Positions 13,301-25,600 of a stretch of 64,000 nucleotides of DNA are shown here, one piece after another. The notes beneath the pieces are model-generated. The model ran no database searches. It was given only the letters and a program-made list of their open reading frames with translations, and had not been told where the DNA came from. This stretch comes from Taudactylus pleione (Eukaryota > Chordata > Amphibia > Anura > Myobatrachidae). Position numbers and translations under genes: made by a program. Location of the stretch: assembly GCA_031769625.1 (NCBI GenBank), contig JAUIMM010000211.1:10187001-10251000 (forward strand), in the 5' to 3' direction. Within the stretch, counting starts at the first letter, position 1. Every line of letters starts with the position of its first letter.

Positions 13301-16300
13301 ACTCAGCTGGGACACTGAAAAACGGGGGCATGGCCACACCCCTGCAACTCGCCCCCATGTGGCGTGAGCCCCACACACTTGCTGAGCAGCCCCAGTCCGT
13401 CCCCGATGCTGGTCATGCATCATGAAGGGCCTATTTTTATGTAAATTACTGGGCTGTATTCCCACCCTCCCCATTTTTCATCTGACCCGGTTTCATGGAA
13501 TCAGCCACAAGGCCAACTGTGACAGCAAATGAGCTACAAATGCCAGCAATTCAAGATTTTCATAGGTATCAACAATCTCACAGGGATTCCACAAAAAGTT
13601 CCTTTGGGAGGGCCACAAGGTAGAAGCCAAAAACAAATAAACAAACAAGTCCTTGCCCATACGGACGTGGCAGAAAGACTTGTGGTCAGATGAGACTAAA
13701 AACTGAACAATCTTGGCCTGGATTGTGAAGTAGTAAGTATGGCACAATTCAAACATTGCATACTAGCCAAGTAACCCCAACCCCAACATTGAATATGGTT
13801 GTGGTTATATTATATTATGAGGATGCTTATAATGGACAGAGACTGGCAATGTGAGGAGTACATTCTGCATTACAGACATTAGGGGAGCCTTGGAAGGTGG
13901 AGAGAGGTAAAGTACCACCAATCAGCCCCTAACTGCCATTTTACAGGCTGTGTTTGAAAAATGACAGTTAGGAGCTGATTGGTTGGCAATTTATCTCTCT
14001 CCAAGGCTTGATACATCTCCCCTAAATAATGGATGAAAACATAAAATAACAAAAATAAAAAAACTCAAGCTGGAGCGGAGGCTTTTATTTCATGGAGACA
14101 ATGAACCAAAGCAAGAGGAACACTGGTGCGGCCAGATGTCAGAGTCCTGAAATTAATCTCATGGAAAATCTGCGGCAACATCTCCAATTTACCGTCCATG
14201 ACGGCACCCCAACTAAAGCGACACAGCTTGTGCAACTGTGCAGAGAGGAACGGGCTCCAATAAGAAGGCTGGCTGTAACCGCTGCCGGAGGGGCTTCTAA
14301 TAAGCCCTGAGCAAAGGAAATGAATACCACCACTTGTCACAATTCCCACCTGCAGTAAGTATTCAAGGGAAAGGCAAATGGTATTAAAGGGCAAGTATGC
14401 CTTTTTACAGATGACACAAAAAAATGCAACAGGGGGGAGATGTACCAATGGCGAAAATGCGATAAAACCCCCGAAAATGCAGTTTTCGGGGGTTTTACCG
14501 TATTCCCCATATGTACTAAGCAGCAGAATGCGATGCATTTTGCCGCTTCGCGTCGCTAGGTAACGCCACCTTCAGGTGGCGTTACCCAATAGAAGCCTAT
14601 GGGCTTCTTAACGCGACGCTCCTGGCTGGGAGGGATCCCCCGCGGGCCGTGTGGTGTTCAACCCGGAAGTCCCTCTGCCCGGCAGCATCGCAAAGGACAG
14701 CTCTTATCGAGAGAGCTGTCCTTTGCGAAATCATTGGTACATACCGCGGTAATGAATGAACGCGAAGTCAGGGGGGATGTGCCGAATCGCAGTAGCGATG
14801 CTTAGTACATCTCCCCCATGGAGGGGTAAGAAAAATGATTGATGATCTAGGTGGAGAAGAGGAATGGTCAAGAACGTGGCAACTACAATTTAATGCTAAA
14901 AACCCAAAAGCTAAATATAGTATTAAGGGTACTCTAATGGAAACTACAGAGGAGGAAATCTAGGAATCACTATTTCAGGTGACTTAAAGGCAGGTAAGCA
15001 TTGTAATAAGGCATTGAGGAAGGCAAGTCAGATGCTTGGTTGCATAGGGAGAGGAATCAGTAGCAGAAAGAAAGAAGTGATAATACCACTGTATAGGCAG
15101 GGGGGGCTGGAGGTGCACGTGCACCGGGTGAGCCGCTGTACCTGGTGCCAGTGACCTCCAGCCCGGCGCTGCAGAGAGGCTCCAAGCCGGACGTCCGCTG
15201 GTAATATTTATTACCAGCGGGCGCCCGGCTCCTTCTCTGCAGCGACGCGGTGTAGCCGGAGGCTGGAGTTCTCTCCCGAACTCCAGCTTCCGGCTCTCCC
15301 CACGGGCACTATGGGGGAGACGTCATGACATCTCCCCCATAGTTCCAAGGAGCAGCCGGCGGACCGGACGCGATGCTGGATGCAGGAGCGGGGTTCAAGG
15401 TAAGTATTTTTTTTTTTAATAAGCTGCACTACAGGGGCATTATTATGGGGGCAGGGGCATTACCACAGGGGCATTACTATGGGGGCATAGGCAATAAGGG
15501 GCATTACTAATGGGGCATGAGCACTACAGGGGCATTACTATTGGGGCATGGGCACTACAGGGGCATTACCACAGGGGCATTACTGTGGGGGCATGAGCAC
15601 TACAGGGGCATTACTGTAAGGGCACTACAGGGATATTACTATGGGGCATGGGCAATACAGGGGCATTACTATGACAGCATGGGCACTACAGGGGCATTAC
15701 TATGAAAGCATGGGCACTACAGGGGCATTAATATGGGAGCATGGGCACTACAGGGGCATTACTGTATGGTGGGCACTACAGGGGCATTACTATGGGGGTA
15801 TTAACATATGGGCATTACTATGGGGGCATTACAATATGGACACTACTGCAGGGGGAATTACATGGGGGGCGCCAAATTACTGTCTTGCCCCTGGTGACAA
15901 AAATCCTAGTTTCGGCCCTGGTATAGGTCATTGGTACGTCCTCATCTAGAGTACTGTGTTCAGTTCTGGAGGCCATATCTCCAGAAGGATATTAATACAT
16001 TAGAGACTGCACAAAGAAGGGCAACTAAAATGGTGCAAGGTCTACACCACAAAACGTACCAGGAAAGACTAAAAGATCTTAATATGTATAGTTTGGAGCA
16101 GAGAAGGGAAAGGGGGGACATGATAGATCAAATATATAAAGGGTTTTAACAAGGTAAAGGAAGGAGACATTCTTCAAAAGAAGAGAAGTATTAGAACACG
16201 AGGACATGCACTGAGACTGGAGGGTGGTAGATTCAAAGGAAATTTGAGGAAAAATGACTTCACAGAAAGGGTAGTAGATAAGTGGAACAGCCTCCCATCA

Positions 16301-16620
16301 GAGGTGGTAGAGGCTAAGACAGTAGAACAATGTAAACATGCATGGGATAGACAGAAGGTTATCATTACAAAAAAACGAGGATCACATAGGGTTGAGGTTC
16401 ACTATAATCTGCTTGCTTGGTTTTTTGAGGGGAGGGTGTTTGTGAAGATGAATGTGTGATTCCCAAATAAACATTGTAAAATAAAAATGACAATGTGGGG
16501 AATAAAAAGGGACGCGGTGTGTATAGTTGTGCAAGGCGCTGTACAGTATATAACTATGCGCACATCAGCATATTTTCCAAAGTTGCGTCATAGAAGATTC
16601 ATGACAGACAGAGCTGACAA

Positions 16621-16661
<41 letters not shown>

Positions 16662-19618
16662 TACATACACAAACATATACACATATATACACACACTACC
16701 GTTCAAAATTTTGGAGTCACTTAGAAATGTCCTTTTTTTTGAAAGAAAAGCACTGTTTTTTTCAATGAAGATAACATTAAATGAATCAGAAATACACTCT
16801 GTACATTGTTAATGTGGTAAATGACTATACTAGCTGCAAACATCTGTTTTTTAAAGGAATATCTACATAGGTGTATAGAGGCCCATTTCCAGCAACCATC
16901 ACTCCAGTGTTCTAATGGTACATTGTGTTTGCTAAGCGTGTTAGAAGTCTAATGGCTGATTAGAAAACCCTTGTGCAATTATGTTAGCACAGCTGAAAAT
17001 GGGTTTGCTCGTTAGAGAAGCTATAAAACTGGCCTTCCTTTGAGCTAGTTGAGTATCTGAAGCATCACATTTGTGGGTTCGATTATACTCTCCAAATGGC
17101 CAGAAAAAGAGAACTTTCATGTGAAACTCGACAGTCTATTCTTGTTCTTAGAAATGAAGGCTATTCCATGCGAGATATTGCCAAGAAACTGAACATTTCC
17201 TACAATGGTGTGTACTACTCCCTTCAGAGAACAGCACAAACAGGCTCTAACCAGAGTAGAAAGAGAAGTGGGAGACCCCGATGCACAACTGTGCAAGAAG
17301 ACAAGTACATTAGAGTCTCTAGTTTGCAAAATAGACACCTCACAAGTCCTCAACTGGCAGCTTCATTAAATGGTACCCGCAAAATGCCAGTCTCAACGGT
17401 CTACAGTGAAGAGGTGACTCCGGGATGCTGGCCTTCTAGGCAGAGAGGCAAAGAAAAAACCATATCTGATACTGGCCAGAAAAAGGAAAATATTAATATG
17501 GGCAAAAAAACACAGACATTGGACAGAGGAAGATTGGAAAAAAGTGTTATGGACAGATGAATCGAAGTTTGAGGTATTTGGATCACACAGAAGAACATTT
17601 GTGAGTCGCAGAACAAGTGAAAAGATGCTGGAAGAGTGCCTGACGCCATCAGTCAAGCATGGTGGAGGTAATGTGACGGTCTGGGGCTGCTTTGGTGCTG
17701 GCAAAGTGGGAGATTTGTCACTCCATTTTGCAACGCCATGCCATACCCTGTGGACAGCGATTGATTGGAGCCAATTTTCACCCCCAACAGGACAATGACC
17801 CAAAGCACATCTCCAAATTATGCAAGAACTATTTAGGGAAGAAGCAGGCAGCTGGTATTCTGTCTGTAATGGAGTGCTCAAAGCAGTCACCAGATCTCAA
17901 CCCCATTGAGCTGTTGTGGGAGCAAGAAGTGCCCATCAAGCCAATCTAACTTGTGGGAGGTGCTTCAGGAAGCATTTCTCAGATTATCTCAACAAATGAA
18001 CAGCTACAATGCCAAAGGTCTGCAATGCTGTAATTGCTGCAAAAGGAGCATTCTGTGACAAAAGCAAAGTTTGAAGGACAAAATTATTATTTCAAATAAA
18101 AATCATTATTTCTAACCTTGCCAATGTCTCAACTATGAGTTATTATATTCATTATACAACTCATTTGATAAATAAAAGTCAGTTAGCATGTAAAACACGA
18201 AATTGTAATTGTCTGGGTGACCCCAAACTTTTGAACGGTAGTGTGTATGTAATATATATATTAATTAAGAGGGCGAGAGAGTGTTTTGAGCAAGTCAGTC
18301 GCAATTACACTTGGGGGAGATGTATCAAACCTTCTAACGAGTGGAGAAGTGTACCAGAGGGGAAGTTACCCATACCAACCAATCAGCTTCTACCTGTCAT
18401 TTTATAGAAGGTACTTGATAAATGCTAGCTAGGACCTAATTCGTTGCTATGGGTAACTTCTCTACTTGTCCTCTTCTCCATACTTTAGAAGGCTTAATAC
18501 ATCTCCCTCTAAATGTGGATATTAAACATAATGCAATATCGTATGTGTCTATGCAGCCGCGCAGTCCCCATAAATACGCTTGTCCAAATCATCGTTATCT
18601 GCACGCATTTGTATGAGGCAGAACTGTGTGCGCAAAACCTAGCACAGCCCCAAATTTTGGCTTATATGCCCTCACTAAACATAGTGTACATATGTGTGCC
18701 CAGTTGCTGACCAGTTACGCGCCCGGGGAGATGCGTCCGAGAAGCATGATTCGAAAACGCCCGTAGATGCGTGCCACAGTCACAGAGCTAGAAATCACAG
18801 ACATCATGGTGGTAAGCTGGAGAGGGGAGGGGGCCTGTCTCCTAGTAATAAGATTAATATAGATTTAATGTAAACAGTCACCTACTGGGAGGATGGATAA
18901 ATAGGACATCGCTTTGCTATAGAGTAAAATGATCTGTCTTAAGCTAAGACAAATAGAACCCATAGTCAGAACTCGCACGCAGCGTAGTATAAATTCTGGG
19001 ATGATGAACAATCTGTAGAGCGTCTGAGTGCCGGCAGACTATAAAGCAGTGTAATAATAGATATTTTACGTAAAAGGTGATGGAGAATTAAACCATCGAA
19101 CAGGTCCTCTTCCAGGCTCTTCACCACAATGTGCTCATGCTTTAACTCGTTGTTGATCCATTCAATAAGGAACTGAAAAAAGAATGCAAATATTAGCTCC
19201 GTGTATTATACCTGTGCAGGTACAAAGTAAATAAAAGTATTATGTTAGATATAGACTGATCGCTAAGAGATCTCGTACTGTAGGTCTGGAAACATTGCTG
19301 CTGCTGCCTGAATATAGAGCGCTCACTCTGAAACAGGGCCGGGCTATTTTTTTTTTTAGAACGGCCTCCTGGCCGCTCGCATAGCTGTGGGTGCCCACTC
19401 TCAGCTATAGCGAGCGGCCAGGAAGATGGTCGCGATGGTCAAGACCATCGGGCTTGCGATGAGACCCTTGTCGTAGGGTCTCATTGCTGCAAGCCCCAAA
19501 GAGATTTCGGCTCTAACAGAGCCGAAAGCTCTCCCACTGACATCACTCGTGATGTCAGTGGTGCCGGCCCCAAACTATTGTGAGGCAAGTGTTCATTTTT
19601 TTCTGTCAGTGTGTACGT

Positions 19619-19667
<49 letters not shown>

Positions 19668-22600
19668 TTTTTATTTCCACATATATACATACATAAACTC
19701 CCCCGGGTGGAGGCGGAGTAGGGATGTAGGTGGGACAGGGGATGGAGTGGGGTTAGAGGTTGGATAGAGGGTGGGGTGGAGCTGGGACAGAGGCAGGACA
19801 GAGGGAGGGGGCGTAGCATGGATGGATGCAGAACAGAGGGAGGGGTTGAGCTGGGACAGAGGCAGGACAGAGGGTGAGGGGGTGTAGCATGGATGGATGC
19901 AGGACAGAGGGTGAGGGGGTGTAGCATGGATGGATGCAGGACAGAGGGTGAGGGGGTGTAGCATGGATGGATGCAGGACAGAGGGCGGGGTTGACCTGGG
20001 ACAGAGGGTGGGGACAGAACATGGATGGAGGTGGGACAGAGTGGAAACAGAGGTAGGACAGAGGGCAAAAACGGGACAGGATGTGGGGGTGAAGGATGGA
20101 GGTGGGAATAGGGGTGAATCGGGGATGTGTACAAAACTACTAGCATATCTATATAATAACATGGACTGCTGATAAAAATGATGTGATGTTGGAATGTAAT
20201 GTCAGTTGGGGAGAATATATAAATTATATAAATAAAACACACACATGACATACAGATGTATATAACTATCCACACTCACCACGGTAATGCGCAGCTATTT
20301 TTAGGTGAGACATAGGCTCTCACTCTGTTCTTATGTGCATACCTAGTCGCAGGGGCAGAACTCCAGCTCTGAAGGGGTCACCTCCTCCAGGGTCCACAAT
20401 ATATTCACCCCACTTAGGTCTGTAACTATGTAACCATAGTGTACAATAACAGCCGCCCAATACATGGCACCCCTTCCCGGCACCTGAGAAGCCACCATAC
20501 ACTATGGAGAGCTCCATGTCAGACCATCAGCTGCTGCCTTCGTCTATCTATAGCCGGTCTGCATGCAAATTGCTACATTACAGTGCCAGCGGTTGTGACA
20601 GGGGGGGGCACCAAATTATAACTTGCCTCCGGGCGTCTGGGATGAACTTACGCCACTGCCTAGTCGTCGGCACACTGAAGCCTCATTAGGGCTTTCAGTT
20701 CTGGAACTGGTTTTGACAAACTCCCCCTCATCCCATAAATATTCCCTGCAGCAGTTATAATTCTGCCCCGGTATATTATTTACTATATAATAAGTTATTA
20801 ATCACATTACAGATGACAGGAATCGCAGATGAAGGTTTTCCATTTTCAATCTTAATGTAAAACATAACAAAAAATACATAGAGGGGACACAGCCCAATAT
20901 AGTCTGACAAATGGTCGCACACAGTATATTGCTTTCTCATGCTAAGCCATTTGCGGGAGTGTAAGAAGTCGATGAGGTTTTAATAACATGCTGGATAAAA
21001 TCCTATGAATATATTTACATATCTGTCATTACATTACATCCTGATTAAATGGCCAGACGCTGGCTAATGACATGCAGATTACCACATAGCTTCCGTCTTC
21101 CCAGTCTCTTATCCACCTAATAACTGAGGAAATGTGATTCTTTCCTAGAACCTTTATTGTAATTGGGGATGAATCATATAATACTATTGAACGTAACATT
21201 TCTGGAGGGTCGTTTGCAAAGCGCGATCAGCAGACAAGGATGAACTGCGCAGCGCACTTTACGGTGCACCCAGGAGACACCGGCTCATCTAGAGGTGCGC
21301 CGAGCCTGCAGGGAGGTGGGGGAGGGAAACAAAGTAGCGCATTGTGCAGATGCGCACGTGTCAAAAGTCTGCATGTTACACCCAGCAATTGTGCGAAAGC
21401 TGTTTTACGACACTGATAAGTAATGCAATGCGAGGGTGCAAAGAGGATGAGCCTCCACTCTGCCCATTCCCCATGGTGCCAATAGGGTAAGGAGGTACAA
21501 GGCAGGGGCCTGGGAGTGGATCACGCCTCCCCACCTATGCCGCAACCATACCCCCCCTCCCACCGGAATGCACCTTTAGGGGTAGGCTGACCCCCTTCAG
21601 AGGCCATGTGTTCTCCCCCAGTGCCCAGTTCCGCACAATGTCTCAGCCAAACCCCTCTCACATCCCTGTACATATTCTGTTTCAAGCAGCGCCACCCTGC
21701 TCCGTAAAACCATACAGATATGCTTTAAAAAATAGGAGTGTTAAATAGTTTATTTTTTATCAATTAACAAAATGCAAAGTGAATGAACAGAAGAGAAATC
21801 TAAAACAAATCAATATTTGGTGTGACCACCCTTTGTCTTCAAAACAGCATCAATTCTTCTAGGTGCACTTGCAGACAGTTTTTGAAGAAACTCGGCAGGG
21901 AGGTTGTTCCAAACATCTTGGAGAGCTAACCACAGATCTTCTGTGGATGTAGGCTTGCTCGCATCCTTCTGTCTCTTCATGTAATCCCAGACAGACTGGA
22001 TGATGTTGAGATCAGGGCTCTGTGGGGGCCATGTCATCGCTTCCAGGACTCCTTGTTGTTCTTTACACTGAAGATCGTTCTTAATATGTTGGCTGTCATT
22101 AACATTAGTATCCCAGAGTAGCCTATGGCTACTATAGCGCAGATTCTTTTCTGTAGAGGGATCCTATCCGTCAGCTTCCGAAGTAATGATTAATGGCGCT
22201 GATTAATGGCCGCAAATGCACAATATGTGTGGAGGACCTGAACCAGAAGGCGCTCTGCTTCTAGCTCTTCGCCAGGACAGGCTCTTTTCTGAGCCGGTTC
22301 CCCGACAAGAGCACAATGGTACATCTGCATGAAAATTTCACGTTGCAAATTTTGGCAAAAGTAAAATATCACATCCACAGTAAAAATGGATGTTTCATGC
22401 TATTTGGTCAACATGGTACGGGATTCATAACATGACCCTTCCTAGTCTCACCTAACCACTCGTCTTTACCCTCCTATTCACACCTTCTCCAACTGTTTAT
22501 CCTCCCCCTTACCCCTCCCCCCTTTTTTCTTGCCCCTCTCTTTTATTCCTGGTTGGTCTTTCCTTTCCAGTCTCCAACTTTTTATCCTCTATCACCCTCC

Positions 22601-25600
22601 CTTCTCACTCCTGGTCAAACCCTACCCTCTTTTCTTCCCATGTCTCCCATTTTGTCCCTTCTACCTCCCTGGACTCTCGGGGACTCTTTACAACAGACTA
22701 TCTGCAGATGTTTTTCGAGTCCCTCTGGCTAATTCTTTTTCCGCTAATTGTTCCAACTTGTCTCCCCACCAGATTCTGACTGGAGCATGGGCCACCAGGG
22801 GAATGCAGTGGTAGGAGCCCATGCGTTGGGGTGTGGTCGGTTACCACAGGCGAGGAGGCCAGCCCCCACAGAGGTTTGGGCAGACAGAGGCTATGGGGTC
22901 TATGTACTAAAGGCCTAGCGTTCCCGCTAGTCTGTTTTAGCGAGGCGCGGTGCCCTGCTCTCCTTCTTGAGGGCAAAAAGCACCCTGCCCTCCAGAAGGA
23001 GGACAAAAAGCGCCCTGCCCTCACAGCCTGCAGGTGCCGTCTTCACCCGTGGGTCGCAGTGTCCCGCGGGTGGAGAAATGTGTGGTGACCCGGTCATCTA
23101 TTCTCCCTGTCTGCAGCGCTTCGGGGCTGCCCGGTGTGTCCGTAAGTGCCGGGCATGCCCCCAAGTATGACGAAAAGGGGACGTGTCTTATAGACATGTC
23201 ACCTTTTCAATGGCCACGTCCCCTTCTCTAGCTCCGGCGCCCTGCCTGCCGCCGGAGCTAGAGTGAACACTAAAGGGCTGATTCAGACCCGCTCGCTAGA
23301 TGCGATTGCTCGCATCCAGCGTATGCAAATTTGTCAAAGTGACGGCATGGGAAGCGATCGCTCGCCAAGACATATGCACACCCACTTTGGCTGTGCGAGC
23401 GATCGCTCTGTGTATGCAGACACCCATTAGCGTATGTCGAGACGCCCACTAGTGCACGTCATCTCCAGGAAGTGTATTAAAACATTGGTACATCGAGCAC
23501 CATCGGTAGCAAATCGCAGTGCTTGTGGTTGCCTTACCGTGCCGCAAGCACTGCGAGGACTTCAGTGTAAAAAACAGGCTGGTGACGTGTACTATGACGC
23601 TGCCTGTTAATTATGCACGCCTTAAAAATGGCATTGAAACACAGAGGCACGTTTGCGTTCACACCTCCACACCCCCGTTATTAGTGTCCTGCCCGTTACC
23701 ACCCACAAACGGCCTCTCCTGTCACTCATTTCACTGGGCTGTCTTTGCTGGACGAGCAAGCGGGCTGCGATCGCACAGAGTAGTTCGCGCACGCACAGAA
23801 CGAAGCGTGCGCATGCGCGTTCACAAACCATCGGGCCGCTTGTGAGCGCACAGCGCTAGCGAGCGGTTCTGAATGAGGTCCTAAGCCTTGGAAAGAGATA
23901 AAGTACCAATCAATCAGCTCCTAACTGTCATTTTTCAAACACAACCCGTAAATAAAGTGACAGGAGCTTAACGGTTAGTAGTTTTTCTCTGTCCACTTTC
24001 TCTCTCTTCAAGGCTTAGTACATAGACCCCCATGTAACTGACCCTCTAATAGATTAAACAATGTGTAATTCAAGAGCACAACATTCAAAATTGTATCATT
24101 AAATTAAAAAAAATGCTCCATATATTGGTTGTTGTAACTGCTTTATGATTATTGTTTTTACTGATTGTAGTAATGCTTATTCACCAAACGTGTTTTCTCT
24201 GTCCTCTAAACATTTCAATAAAATATTAAAAAGATTAAAAAATGCATATTGTGATAAATAGAGCCCACTGTCTGTACAAGGTGTACAGTACATTGATGAC
24301 ATACAGTATATCTCCCAAATATATCATATTGTGATAAATAGAGCCCACTGTCTGTACAAGGTGTACAGTACATTGATGACATACAGTATATCTCCCAAAT
24401 ATATCATATTGTGATAAATAGAGCCCACTGTCTGTACAAGGTGTACAGTACATTGATGACATACAGTATATCTCCCAAATATATCATATTGTGATAAATA
24501 GAGCCCACTGTCTGTACAAGGTGTACAGTACATTGATGACATACAGTATATCTCCCAAATATATCATATTGTGATAAATAGAGCCCACTGTCTGTACAAG
24601 GTGTACAGTACATTGATGACATACAGTATATCTCCCAAATATATCATATTGTGATAAATAGAGCCCACTGTCTGTACAAGGTGTACAGTACATTGATGAC
24701 ATACAGTATATCTCCCAAATATATCATATTGTGATAAATAGAGCCCACTGTCTGTACAAGGTGTACAGTACATTGATGACATACAGTATATCAACCAAAT
24801 ATATCATATTGTGATAAATAGAGCCCACTGTCTGTACAAGGTGTACAGTACATTGATGACATACAGTATATCTCCCAAATATATCATATTGTGATAAATA
24901 GAGCCCACTGTCTGTACAAGGTGTACAGTACATTGATGACATACAGTATATCTCCCAAATATATCATATTGTTGAACATAAAACATACCTGCTTTAGCTC
25001 TTGAAATTTTGCATTATTCTCCATGCTGGGCTGCATAATCTTTTGGACTTCACCTAGAAATAGGTCACAATTTTAGATACTAAGGGGTAAATTTACTAAA
25101 GTTAGGAGTTTTTAGAAGTGCAGATGTTGCCCATAGCAACCAATCAGATTCTAGCTATTAAATGTTAAGTAGAATCTGATTGGTTGCTATGGGCAACATC
25201 TCCACTTCTAAAAACTGTCATCTTAGTAAATTTACCCCTAAGATTTAGGATACCAGTCAGGAGGTGGAGGAGAGAAGGGACCTATATGGAAATTTCTCAT
25301 ACAAGGTCGGCAGGGATGTTAGTATATATACAGAAAAACCATACAAGTAATGCAATACTAATGTGCTCATCTGTACAGCCTCACATACGTAGCCATACAA
25401 AGACATACATACACCAAAACATACATACTCAGGAATTGCAACTTATTATGGGTACATGCATACATAGGACTACATGAACATACAGGAAAACATGTATACA
25501 CCGCATTATATTCAGATACGCATATACAAGGATAATGTACATACACGCACACACAGGGCCTGATTCAGCAAGGACCGCAGTTGCAAAGACGCATGCAATC

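Larger units (their letters stand above)
14822..16470 (+). pseudogene. 3' end of a non-LTR (LINE) retrotransposon, interrupted and frameshifted
   Basis: Plus-strand frames encode the C-terminal end of a LINE reverse transcriptase: [20 protein letters not shown], then [12 protein letters not shown] and [13 protein letters not shown] (15934-16140). After a frameshift near 16145 come [20 protein letters not shown] and [16 protein letters not shown] (to about 16350). The upstream part (14840-15090) encodes matching sequence and is separated from the rest by an 823-bp insertion at 15098-15920. It is a dead 5'-truncated copy. The exact clade (CR1, L2 or Jockey-like) cannot be settled by eye. Confidence 0.75.

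Noticed and set aside
15517..15949. Tyr/Gly/His-rich plus-strand frames
   Set aside because: Translation of the GGGGCATTACTATGG minisatellite.
19619..20275. Proline/histidine-rich minus-strand frames of 163-218 codons
   Set aside because: Low-complexity translation of a purine-rich minisatellite and a TA run.
22530..22814. 94-codon plus-strand frame, hydrophobic
   Set aside because: Arises from a pyrimidine-rich tract. No homology seen and it is antisense to a PARVG intron.
24235..24986. Series of identical 72-codon frames (MSSMYCTPC...)
   Set aside because: Each is the same reading of the 80-bp tandem array.
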